DNA of 25,592 nt from PBB1 sp043738425 (lineage in GTDB: Bacteria > Pseudomonadota > Gammaproteobacteria > Burkholderiales > Burkholderiaceae_C), in NCBI GenBank assembly GCA_043738425.1, contig JAYUGJ010000085.1:1-25592 (forward strand). Direction: 5' to 3'. The position numbers and the translations under genes are program-made. The notes beneath the pieces are model-generated. The model made no database searches and was not told the DNA's origin. It saw nothing but the letters and a program-made list of their open reading frames with translations. Shown piece by piece: positions 15,856 to 23,043 of the stretch (its first letter is position 1; every line of letters begins with the position of its first letter).

Positions 15856-16748
15856 CAAAGCAGTTTCTTCAGCAACTTCGCCATCTCGGACGGGTTGCGC
15901 GTCACGGTGAAGCCGCAGGCTTCCATCACTTCGAGCTTGGCGTCTGCGGTGTCGGCACCGCCTGAGATCAACGCACCCGCGTGGCCCATGCGTTTGCCTG
16001 CCGGTGCGGTGACGCCGGCGATGAAACCGACGATGGGTTTTCTCATGTTCGCCTTGCACCACACCGCCGCTTCGGCCTCATCGGGGCCGCCGATCTCGCC
16101 GATCATGATGACCGCATCGGTGGCCGGATCGTCGTTGAACAACCGCATGATGTCTATGTGCTTGAGCCCGTTGATCGGGTCGCCGCCGATGCCGACTGCG
16201 GTGCTTTGGCCGAGGCCGATTTCGGTCAGCTGCGCGACCGCTTCGTAGGTCAGCGTGCCCGAACGACTGACCACGCCGATGCGCCCCGGCCGGTGGATGT
16301 GGCCCGGCATGATGCCGATCTTGATTTCGTCCGGCGTGATCAAGCCGGGACAGTTGGGGCCGAGCAGCAGCGTCTTTTTGCCGCCTTGGGCTTCTTTGAC
16401 TTTCATGCGGTTGCGCACTTCCAGCATGTCGCGCACCGGGATGCCTTCGGTGATGCAAATGGCCAAATCGAGGTCGGCTTCGACCGCTTCCCAAATGGCT
16501 GCCGCCGCGCCCGCAGGCGGCACATAAATCACGCTCACCGTGGCACCCGAGGCCGCGGCCGCTTGTTTGACGCTGGCATAAATCGGAATGCCTTCGAAGT
16601 CTTCACCGGCTTTTTTCGGGTTCACGCCAGCCACGAAGCAGGCTTTGCCGTTGGCGTAATCGCGGCAACCGCGGGTGTGGAATTGGCCGGTTTTTCCGGT
16701 GATGCCTTGCGTGATGACGCGGGTGTTTTTATTGATCAGGATGCTCAT
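15855..16748 (-). CDS. sucD: Succinyl-CoA synthetase (ADP-forming) alpha subunit
   Basis: A 297-residue protein, standard length. It opens MSILINKNTRVITQGITGKT with the CoA-binding Rossmann region, followed by LLGPNCPGLITP and the phospho-histidine loop KRMGHAGALISGG (His256). With SucC it converts succinyl-CoA, phosphate and ADP to succinate, CoA and ATP in the TCA cycle. An AAGGACA ribosome-binding site lies in the 11-bp gap after sucC, so the two form an operon. Its TGA shares a base with the P450 start. Confidence 0.98.
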   Translation of the reverse strand: MSILINKNTRVITQGITGKTGQFHTRGCRDYANGKACFVAGVNPKKAGEDFEGIPIYASVKQAAAASGATVSVIYVPPAGAAAAIWEAVEADLDLAICITEGIPVRDMLEVRNRMKVKEAQGGKKTLLLGPNCPGLITPDEIKIGIMPGHIHRPGRIGVVSRSGTLTYEAVAQLTEIGLGQSTAVGIGGDPINGLKHIDIMRLFNDDPATDAVIMIGEIGGPDEAEAAVWCKANMRKPIVGFIAGVTAPAGKRMGHAGALISGGADTADAKLEVMEACGFTVTRNPSEMAKLLKKLL

Positions 16749-16759
16749 GGAATGTGTCC

Positions 16760-17953
16760 TTAGTCGCGAGGCGCTTGCTTCTTCAGCGCGGCCATCACCG
16801 ATTGGGCGGCGTCGGCCATCGACTCGGCGGTGATGATCGGCAGGCCGGAATCCTTCAGCATTTTTTTGCCGATGTCTTCGTTGGTGCCCTTCATGCGCAC
16901 CACCAGCGGCACGTTCAGGTTGACGGCTTTGCAGGCAGCGATCACGCCTTCGGCGATGGTGTCGCAGCGCATGATGCCGCCGAAAATGTTCACCAAAATC
17001 GCTTCGACTTTCGGGTTGCCGAGCATGATCTTGAAGGCTTCGGTGACTTTTTCGGCGGTCGCGCCGCCGCCCACATCGAGAAAGTTGGCCGGCTCGCCAC
17101 CGAACAACTTGATGGTGTCCATCGTCGCCATTGCAAGGCCCGCACCGTTGACCAGGCAGCCGATGTTGCCGTCGAGCTGGATGTAGGCCAAATCGAATTT
17201 GCTGGCTTCGATTTCGGCCGGGTCTTCTTCATCGAGGTCGCGGTAGGCGACGATTTCGGGGTGGCGAAACAGCGCGTTGCTGTCGAAGTTGAACTTCGCG
17301 TCGAGCGCCTTGATCGCGCCCGGCTTGCCGTCGACCGAACCTTCCAGAATCAATGGGTTGATTTCAGCCAGCGAACAGTCGGTGTCCATGTAGGCCTGGT
17401 ACAACTTTTTCAGCACATCGACCGCTTGCGCCTGGCTGGCTGCGGGCACGCCGATGCCGCTGGCCAGCTGCATGCCTTGCGCGTCGGTCAGGCCGGTGGC
17501 CGGGTCGACGAACACTTTCAAAATCTTCTCGGGCGTGGCGTGCGCCACTTCCTCGATGTCCATGCCGCCTTCGCTGCTGGCCATCATCGCCACCCGCTGG
17601 GTGGCGCGGTCGGTGACTGCCGCGACGTAGTACTCCTTCTGGATATCGGCACCTTCTTCAATCAACAGGCGGCGCACTTTTTGTCCGGCCGGGCCGGTTT
17701 GGTGGGTTTTCAGCTGCATGCCGAGAATCTCTCCGGCGAGCTTTTTGACCTCGTCGAGTGAGCGGGCCAGCTTCACGCCGCCGCCCTTGCCGCGACCGCC
17801 CGCGTGAATCTGCGCCTTCACCACCCACACCGGCCCGCCGAGCTTTTGGGCGGCTTCGGTGGCCTCGAGCACGCTGAAAGCGGGGTAACCGCGCGGCACC
17901 GGTACGCCGAACTGGCGCAAGATTTCTTTGCCTTGGTATTCATGGATCTTCAT
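16760..17953 (-). CDS. sucC: Succinyl-CoA synthetase (ADP-forming) beta subunit
   Basis: From the ATG at 17953 the protein has 397 residues, slightly longer than the usual 386-388. It begins MKIHEYQGKEILRQFGVPVP, the standard SucC start. An N-terminal ATP-grasp domain (VVKAQIHAGGRGKGGGVKLA) carries nucleotide and Mg2+ sites (AEINPL), and the C-terminal half has NGAGLAMATMD, FLDVGGGAT and NIFGGIMRCD of the CoA-ligase domain. Upstream in-frame codons derive from an intergenic hexamer repeat and are not part of the gene. No strong ribosome-binding site precedes the ATG. A weak GATAAT -10-like box lies at 18060-18065 (minus strand) without a good -35. Confidence 0.97.
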   Translation of the reverse strand: MKIHEYQGKEILRQFGVPVPRGYPAFSVLEATEAAQKLGGPVWVVKAQIHAGGRGKGGGVKLARSLDEVKKLAGEILGMQLKTHQTGPAGQKVRRLLIEEGADIQKEYYVAAVTDRATQRVAMMASSEGGMDIEEVAHATPEKILKVFVDPATGLTDAQGMQLASGIGVPAASQAQAVDVLKKLYQAYMDTDCSLAEINPLILEGSVDGKPGAIKALDAKFNFDSNALFRHPEIVAYRDLDEEDPAEIEASKFDLAYIQLDGNIGCLVNGAGLAMATMDTIKLFGGEPANFLDVGGGATAEKVTEAFKIMLGNPKVEAILVNIFGGIMRCDTIAEGVIAACKAVNLNVPLVVRMKGTNEDIGKKMLKDSGLPIITAESMADAAQSVMAALKKQAPRD

Positions 17954-18124
17954 GCGGGGCTTTCTGACAGGAGATGAAATCGAGCGGTGTTGGGTGCGGT
18001 GCGGGGCCGGTGGCGGCCCGGTTTGGGGCTGACCACGACCGTGCTGAGTGACCTCCAGAATTATCGATGCAAGCATGGGCACCCGGCTTACAGCGACGAC
18101 ACGCGATGCGAACACGCGCGGGCT

Positions 18125-18208
18125 GTGCCTGTACCTGTATCTGTACCTGTATCTGTACCTGTACCTGCGCCTGTGCCCGTACCTACAGCTGTAGCCGTAC
18201 CTGTATTT
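18125..18208. repeat. Hexanucleotide tandem repeat (GTACCT-type), 14 units
   Basis: Fourteen consecutive hexamers related to GTACCT or GTATCT on the plus strand. The core from 18131 to 18166 is nearly perfect and alternates GTACCT and GTATCT; flanking units are decayed (GCGCCT, GTGCCC, ACAGCT). It lies about 170-255 bp upstream of the sucC start. Repeat-number change here could alter transcription, though this is not shown. Confidence 0.88.
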
Positions 18209-18436
18209 GCGCATGCGGTCGACAGCTGCCGCCGGCGCCCGCTGCGCCGTGCGCGACCGACGTCAGTCGCACGCGCGACGGGCGTCGGCGCCGCGCTGAG
18301 GCAGGCCTTGTCGGCCGGCACGCCCGGTTTTTGCGTGCCGTACGGCGCGGCACATGGTCGCGACAGCGCGCCTTTGTCGTTCGGCCCCAGAGGTTTGGGT
18401 TGCGGCCCGCCGCGAGTGGTTCAGCGCTGCCTCAGC

Positions 18437-18476
18437 GCGTGAGAGTTTTTCGGGCGTGAACGAAAAATTCTCACGC
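18437..18476 (-). terminator. Long stem-loop after recX, possible transcription terminator
   Basis: The arms 18437-18452 and 18461-18476 pair over 16 bp with one G-T wobble and an 8-base loop. The stem contains a T5/A5 run near the loop (GAGAGTTTTTCG against CGAAAAATTCTC). It begins 18 bp beyond the recX stop, where a recA-recX terminator is expected. It lacks a terminal U-tract, so Rho-independent termination is uncertain; mRNA protection or a protein-binding site are alternatives. Confidence 0.55.
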
Positions 18477-18494
18477 TCTCAGCCCGCGCCGCGC

Positions 18495-19181
18495 TCAGTC
18501 GGACTCGGTGCCGTTGCGCAACACCCGCCACACCACCTCGGACGAAAACCCGCGGCCACTCAAAAAACGGGCCTGCTTGGCGCGCTCGCCCGGGTTGGCG
18601 GCGGCGGTACCGAACTTTCGCTGCAGCACCTCTGCGGCACGCGCTTGTTCGCTGTCGCGCAATGCGCTCGCCATGTCGGCGGTCAACGCCACGCCGTGCT
18701 GCGACAGCTCTTGCCGTATGCGCAGGTTGCCGAAGCGCGCCGAGCGCGCATGCACCCGGCTTTCAACGAACCGCGCATCGCACAAATAGCGCTGCGCCTG
18801 CAGCCAATCGAGCACCGCGTCGACCTCGCTCGCCAAGCCGACCGCAGGCACGTGGCGGGTTTCACCGATCGCCGCTGCGCCCGACGTACGGGCGTCCGCG
18901 TGCGCATCGAGGCCCGATCCCGATCCCGATGCCGATGCCGATCCCGGGCCGGCGGCGAGGTCAGGGTTCGCCTGTATCTGCACTTGCACCTGCACCTGCA
19001 CCGCGTCGGTCTCGACTTCGACTTCAGCCTCGGCCTCGGCCTCGGCACCGTGGGCCGCGCTGCGCGGTGGCCGGTCGGCGCGTGCAGGGCGCAGCAACTT
19101 GCGCCGCAGCTCGAGGCGGCTGTGCTCGCGCTGCGACAGCAATTGCAACGCGCGGCCTTTGAGTGATAAGCGCGGTTTCAT
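18495..19181 (-). CDS. recX: RecX regulator of RecA, with a large low-complexity insertion
   Basis: From the ATG at 19181 the protein has 228 residues, against roughly 150-165 for typical RecX. The conserved start KGRALQLLSQREHSRLELRRKLL (7-30) is one RecX helix set. The rest of the family fold resumes at about 116 (DAVLDWLQAQRYLCDARF, then GNLRIRQELSQHGV). Between them about 85 residues of dipeptide repeats are inserted: AE/VE at 46-57, VQ/IQ at 61-70 and SA/SG at 81-90. RecX binds the RecA filament groove and limits or reverses its assembly. It follows recA by 26-38 bp depending on the start used (ATG at 19193 is the alternative) and is very likely co-transcribed with it under LexA control. 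Confidence 0.92.
   Translation of the reverse strand: MKPRLSLKGRALQLLSQREHSRLELRRKLLRPARADRPPRSAAHGAEAEAEAEVEVETDAVQVQVQVQIQANPDLAAGPGSASASGSGSGLDAHADARTSGAAAIGETRHVPAVGLASEVDAVLDWLQAQRYLCDARFVESRVHARSARFGNLRIRQELSQHGVALTADMASALRDSEQARAAEVLQRKFGTAAANPGERAKQARFLSGRGFSSEVVWRVLRNGTESD
18915..19046. repeat. Three hexanucleotide repeat tracts inside recX
   Basis: Plus-strand tracts are CGATSC-type at 18915-18944 (5 units), CTGCAC-type at 18972-19001 (5 units) and CTCGGC/TTCGAC-type at 19011-19046 (6 units). Each keeps the recX frame and encodes alternating dipeptides. Confidence 0.88.
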
Positions 19182-19219
19182 ACCCGGCCCCATGGGCTGT
19201 GCGGTGCCGCGGCGGCTGC

Positions 19220-20317
19220 TTACGCTTTGTCGATGTCTTTGTCTTTGGCCGCCTTGTCTTTGGCGGCCTTCGCGGGGGCGTCGCCAGCGGTCGGTGTGGG
19301 CAACAGGCGGATGCCTACGGCGGTGCGCACCAGGTTTTCGATTTCGAACGCGAGGGCCGGGTTCTCGCGCAAAAACTCACGTGAGTTGTCTTTGCCCTGG
19401 CCGATTTTTTCGCCCTTGTACGCATACCAGGCGCCGCTTTTTTCGAGCACCTTGGCTTCCACGCCCATGTCGATGATTTCGCCTTCGCGGCTGATGCCTT
19501 CGCCGTACAAGATGTCGAACTCGGCGGTCTTGAACGGTGGCGAGACTTTGTTCTTGACGACTTTGACCTTGGTCTCGTTGCCGATCACTTCTTCGCCCTT
19601 TTTGATGCTGCCGATGCGCCGAATATCGAGCCGCACCGACGCGTAGAACTTCAGCGCATTGCCGCCGGTGGTGGTTTCGGGGCTGCCGAACATGACGCCG
19701 ATCTTCATGCGAATCTGGTTGATGAAGATGACCATCGTGTTGGTCTTTTTGATGCTGCCGGTCAGCTTGCGCAGTGCCTGGCTCATCAGGCGGGCTTGCA
19801 GGCCGGGCAGCGAGTCGCCCATTTCGCCTTCGATTTCTGCCTTCGGCGTGAGTGCGGCTACCGAGTCGATGACCACCAGGTCGACCGATGCCGAGCGGAC
19901 CAGCGCGTCGACGATCTCGAGCGCTTGCTCGCCGGTGTCGGGCTGGCTGATCAACAGCTCTTGCAAATTGACGCCGAGCTTTTGGGCATAGCCGGTATCG
20001 AGTGCGTGTTCTGCGTCGATGAACGCGCAGGTGCCGCCTACTTTTTGCATTTCGGCGATGACTTGCAGCGTCAACGTGGTTTTGCCGCTGGACTCGGGCC
20101 CGTAAATTTCAACCACCCGACCGCGCGGCAGGCCGCCCACGCCGAGCGCGATGTCGAGGCCGAGTGAGCCGGTGGACACGACCTCGATGTCGTCGATCAC
20201 CTCGCCTTCGCCCAGACGCATGATCGCGCCCTTGCCGAATTGCTTTTCAATTTGCGCCAGCGCGGCTTGCAGCGCTTTGGCTTTTTCGGTGTTCAGGGCT
20301 TTGACGGGTGCGTCCAT
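19220..20317 (-). CDS. recA: Recombinase RecA
   Basis: A 365-residue RecA with the P-loop GPESSGKT (73-80), the Walker B-like LVVIDSVAAL, the DNA-binding L1/L2 region including NQIRMKIGVMFGSPETTTGG, and the C-terminal acidic/basic tail with a doubled AAKDK motif. RecA forms filaments on single-stranded DNA, drives strand exchange and stimulates LexA self-cleavage. A GGAG ribosome-binding site precedes the ATG. The sequence is of the beta-proteobacterial type, which supports the placement of the window. Confidence 0.99.
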   Translation of the reverse strand: MDAPVKALNTEKAKALQAALAQIEKQFGKGAIMRLGEGEVIDDIEVVSTGSLGLDIALGVGGLPRGRVVEIYGPESSGKTTLTLQVIAEMQKVGGTCAFIDAEHALDTGYAQKLGVNLQELLISQPDTGEQALEIVDALVRSASVDLVVIDSVAALTPKAEIEGEMGDSLPGLQARLMSQALRKLTGSIKKTNTMVIFINQIRMKIGVMFGSPETTTGGNALKFYASVRLDIRRIGSIKKGEEVIGNETKVKVVKNKVSPPFKTAEFDILYGEGISREGEIIDMGVEAKVLEKSGAWYAYKGEKIGQGKDNSREFLRENPALAFEIENLVRTAVGIRLLPTPTAGDAPAKAAKDKAAKDKDIDKA

Positions 20318-20340
20318 GGGGTTCTCCGGTTGGTCGGGCG

Positions 20341-20368
20341 ATTATCACCATAGCTGGCTATTTGTACA
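20341..20368 (-). promoter_or_regulatory. Probable recA promoter
   Basis: On the minus strand a TGTACA -35-like box (20363-20368, four of six consensus bases) and GATAAT -10 box (20341-20346, five of six) are separated by 16 bp. The -10 box ends 24 bp upstream of the recA ATG, leaving a short leader with a GGAG ribosome-binding site. Confidence 0.6.
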
Positions 20369-20369
20369 G
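20354..20369. promoter_or_regulatory. LexA-binding SOS box upstream of recA
   Basis: CTG-N10-CAG is perfect in its half-sites (CTGGCTATTTGTACAG on the plus strand) and has an A/T-leaning centre. It overlaps the -35 box and spacer of the recA promoter, so bound LexA would block RNA polymerase. It lies about 107 bp before the divergent response-regulator start. Confidence 0.85.
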
Positions 20370-20475
20370 TGTTTGTAGGTCCGACGCAGCGGCACCTCGA
20401 GCGCAGCGGGGCGAACCCTAAACTGGTCGTGGGTGTCTGACGGTGCTTTGTTTGAACTGCCACAGGAGTGCACGC

Positions 20476-21267
20476 ATGCGGGTACTGATTGCCGAAGACG
20501 ACCAGGTGCTGGCCGACGGTTTGTTGCGTGCGTTGCGCAGCGCGGGCTACGCGGTGGATCAGGTCGGCACCGGCACCGAAGCCGATGCCGCGCTGGCGTC
20601 GCATGAGTTCGATGTGGTGATTCTCGATCTCGGCCTGCCCAAGCTGCACGGCCTGGAGGTGCTGCGCAAGCTGCGCGCGCGCGGCTCCAGCGTGCCGGTG
20701 CTGATATTGACCGCGGCCGACAGCGTCGATCAACGCGTCAAGGGCCTCGATCTGGGTGCCGACGACTACATGGCGAAGCCGTTTTCGTTGCAAGAGTTGG
20801 AAGCCCGCGTGCGCGCGTTGACCCGGCGCGGCTTGGGAACCGCGTCGAGCGTGATCAAGCACGGTCCGCTGACGTTCGACGCGACCGGCCGCGTCGCCTA
20901 TGTCAACGACCAGATGATCGAGCTGTCGGCACGTGAAATCAGCCTGCTGGAGGTGCTGCTGCAGCGCGCGGGTCGGCTGGTCAGCAAAGACCAGCTGGTC
21001 GAGCATTTGTGCGAATGGGGCGAAGAGGTCAGCAACAACGCGATCGAGGTCTACATCCACCGGTTGCGGAAAAAAATCGAGCATGGACCGGTGCGCATCG
21101 CGACCGTGCGCGGTCTCGGTTATTGCCTCGAGAAGATCGGGCCAGAGAAGATCGGGGCATTGAAAGTTGACCCCGGAACGGTGGACCCAGAAAAGTTCAG
21201 CCAAGAGAAATTCAACCAGGACAAAGTCGACCCACAGAAGGTCGACTCAGAGAAGCCCGCGCGGTAG
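20476..21267 (+). CDS. OmpR/PhoB-family response regulator (TctD/QseB-like)
   Basis: From the ATG at 20476, preceded by ACAGGAG, the protein has 263 residues. The receiver domain (1-115) has the acidic pair Asp8/Asp9, phospho-acceptor Asp51 (VVILDLGLPKLHG), Thr79 and Lys101. The winged-helix DNA-binding domain (about 128-218) shows LSAREISLLEVLL and NAIEVYIHRLRKKI. The family normally ends near residue 222; here a 40-residue lysine-rich tail follows, built of EKIG, KVDP and EKF units. The sensor-kinase gene starts 15 bp later, so the two are an operon. The nearest relatives by motif are TctD and QseB. No target operon such as a tricarboxylate transporter lies in the window. Confidence 0.93.
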   Translation: MRVLIAEDDQVLADGLLRALRSAGYAVDQVGTGTEADAALASHEFDVVILDLGLPKLHGLEVLRKLRARGSSVPVLILTAADSVDQRVKGLDLGADDYMAKPFSLQELEARVRALTRRGLGTASSVIKHGPLTFDATGRVAYVNDQMIELSAREISLLEVLLQRAGRLVSKDQLVEHLCEWGEEVSNNAIEVYIHRLRKKIEHGPVRIATVRGLGYCLEKIGPEKIGALKVDPGTVDPEKFSQEKFNQDKVDPQKVDSEKPAR

Positions 21268-21282
21268 CGCCGGCCAACGCGC

Positions 21283-22947
21283 ATGGCCGCACCGCAAGAA
21301 CAACGCTCGCTGTTCGGCGAAATCCTCGATTGGATGCTGGCGCCGCTGCTGCTGCTGTGGCCGATGAGCATCGTGCTGACCTGGCTGGTTGCGCAGGGCA
21401 TCGCCAACCAGCCGTACGACCGCGAACTGGCCGCGATGGTGCGGGTGCTGTCCAAACAGGTTGCGGTGCGCGGGGCGCAGGGTGCGCCGGCGGCCTACTT
21501 CACGTTACCCACGGCGGCCGCAGAAATTTTGCGTACCGATGAAGCCGACGATGTTTTTTATCAGGTGCTGGGGCTGCGTGGCGAGCACCTGAGCGGCGAC
21601 ACCGGGCTGGCGCTGCCGCCTGAAGACGACCGATCACCGCCCGGCGAGCTGCGCTACCGCAACGACACCATTCGCGACGACAGCGTGCGCGTGGCCTACA
21701 TGTGGGTCGATGTGCCAGGCCGCGCGGGCGAAGCCGCGCCGCTGGTGCAGGTGGCCGAAACCTTCGGCAAACGCTCGCGGCTGGCCACCGAAATCATCAA
21801 AGGCGTGATCCTGCCGCAGTTCGTCATCTTGCCGCTGGCGGTGCTGCTGGTGTGGCTGGCGTTGGCGCGCGGCTTTGCGCCGTTGAATGAATTGCAGCAA
21901 CGCATACGCCGCCGCGACAGCAGCGACCTGAGCCCGATCGATGAACGCGATGCGCCTGAAGAGGTGTCGCCGCTGGTGCGCGCGATCAACGATTTGCTGG
22001 CGCGGCTGGACCGCTCGATCGGTTCACAAAAACATTTTTTGGCAGATGCGGCGCACCAGTTGAAAACCCCGCTGGCCGGGTTGCGTATGCAGGCCGAGCT
22101 GGCGCAGCGCGACATCGATGCGGGCCAACACGATCCGGCCGACATCAAGCGCTCGCTGCAGCAAATTGCGCAATCCAGCCAGCGCGCCGCGCATGTGGTG
22201 AACCAGCTGCTGGCGATGGCGCATGCCGAAGACCGCGAACATGCGCGGCAGTTGGGCCCGGTAGACCTGGCCACGCTGGCCATCGAGACGGTGCAAGACC
22301 TGGTACCGCGCGCGCTGCAAAAGCGGATCGACCTGGGTTATGAGGGCCCGCAACACACCGCCCAGCACGCACCGGGTGCGCTGGAAAACGCGGACGACTG
22401 CGACGGCGATCAAGGCATCGACCCAGCCATCGATCCAGACGGCCGCGCCGATGCGAACCCCGCGGCCGCTGTCGGTGCCGGTGCCGGTGCCGGTGCCGGT
22501 GCAAATGCCAACGCCAACGCCAACGCCTCGGCGCGCCAGACGATGGTTTGGGGTCACCGGTTGCTGCTGCGTGAGCTGATCCGCAACCTGGTCGACAACG
22601 CGCTGCAGTACACGCCGCCGGGTGGTCTGGTCACGGTGCGGCTGCTCGGCGATCCGTTTGGCCAGGTGGTGGTGTTGCAGGTCGAAGACTCCGGTCCCGG
22701 CATCGCGGTGGGCGAACGCGAGCAAGTGTTCCAGCCGTTTTATCGCGCGCTCGGCACGCATTCCGATGGCTCAGGCCTGGGCCTGGCAATCGTGCGGCGA
22801 ATCGCATTGCAGCACCACGTCGAGCTGCGGCTGGAAGACGCCAATCTGCGGCAGGGGTCAGGTCTGCAGTCGCCGGGGGATGCGGCCTTCGGCCCCGGCG
22901 TGCGCATCACCCTGCGGTTTGCGGCGCTGTCTAATGTGCGGGCCTGA
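21283..22947 (+). CDS. TctE-like sensor histidine kinase with a repeat insertion
   Basis: A 554-residue inner-membrane kinase. It has TM1 near 20-40, a periplasmic 2CSK_N-type sensor domain (about 42-172), TM2 near 176-196, a HAMP-like segment, the H-box ADAAHQLKTPLAGLRMQ (His258), and the ATPase motifs RNLVDNALQYTP (N-box, 434-445), VEDSGPGIAV (467-476) and GSGLGLAIVRRI (G2). Between the first beta strand of the ATPase domain (IDLGYEG, 349-355) and the helix carrying the N-box lies an insertion of about 65 residues. It is acidic at first, then GA and NA dipeptides at 398-415. It would be autophosphorylated at His258 and pass phosphate to the adjacent regulator. The signal sensed is unknown. 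Confidence 0.93.
   Translation: MAAPQEQRSLFGEILDWMLAPLLLLWPMSIVLTWLVAQGIANQPYDRELAAMVRVLSKQVAVRGAQGAPAAYFTLPTAAAEILRTDEADDVFYQVLGLRGEHLSGDTGLALPPEDDRSPPGELRYRNDTIRDDSVRVAYMWVDVPGRAGEAAPLVQVAETFGKRSRLATEIIKGVILPQFVILPLAVLLVWLALARGFAPLNELQQRIRRRDSSDLSPIDERDAPEEVSPLVRAINDLLARLDRSIGSQKHFLADAAHQLKTPLAGLRMQAELAQRDIDAGQHDPADIKRSLQQIAQSSQRAAHVVNQLLAMAHAEDREHARQLGPVDLATLAIETVQDLVPRALQKRIDLGYEGPQHTAQHAPGALENADDCDGDQGIDPAIDPDGRADANPAAAVGAGAGAGAGANANANANASARQTMVWGHRLLLRELIRNLVDNALQYTPPGGLVTVRLLGDPFGQVVVLQVEDSGPGIAVGEREQVFQPFYRALGTHSDGSGLGLAIVRRIALQHHVELRLEDANLRQGSGLQSPGDAAFGPGVRITLRFAALSNVRA
22474..22527. repeat. Hexanucleotide repeat in the sensor kinase gene
   Basis: Five units of GGTGCC/GGTGCA are followed by four units of AATGCC/AACGCC. 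They encode alternating Gly-Ala and Asn-Ala in frame within the ATPase domain insertion. Confidence 0.9.
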
Positions 22948-22998
22948 TATGCCGGCGTGATGTGCCGTGTTGATGTGCTGGCGTCATGCAGCGGCCGG

Positions 22999-23028
22999 GA
23001 ATCGACCTGCGACGTCTATCGTCGATTC
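22999..23028. repeat. Inverted repeat between the sensor kinase and rodA
   Basis: Perfect 8-bp arms GAATCGAC (22999-23006) and GTCGATTC (23021-23028) flank a 14-base loop in the 96-bp convergent intergenic space. There is no U-tract, so it is a weak terminator candidate. Confidence 0.5.
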
Positions 23029-23043
23029 GCAAGCCAGGTTGCG

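Larger units (their letters stand above)
17954..18494. other. 541-bp intergenic region between recX and sucC
   Basis: No gene was found. It contains a long hairpin just after recX (18437-18476), a run of hexanucleotide repeats (18125-18208), and a leader of about 110 bp before sucC where its promoter should lie. The middle part (about 18210-18430) is GC-rich without recognisable features. Confidence 0.6.

Noticed and set aside
17954..18214. N-terminal extension of SucC containing Arg-Tyr repeats
   Set aside because: It is translation of the intergenic hexamer tract; the SucC family starts at MKIHEYQGK.
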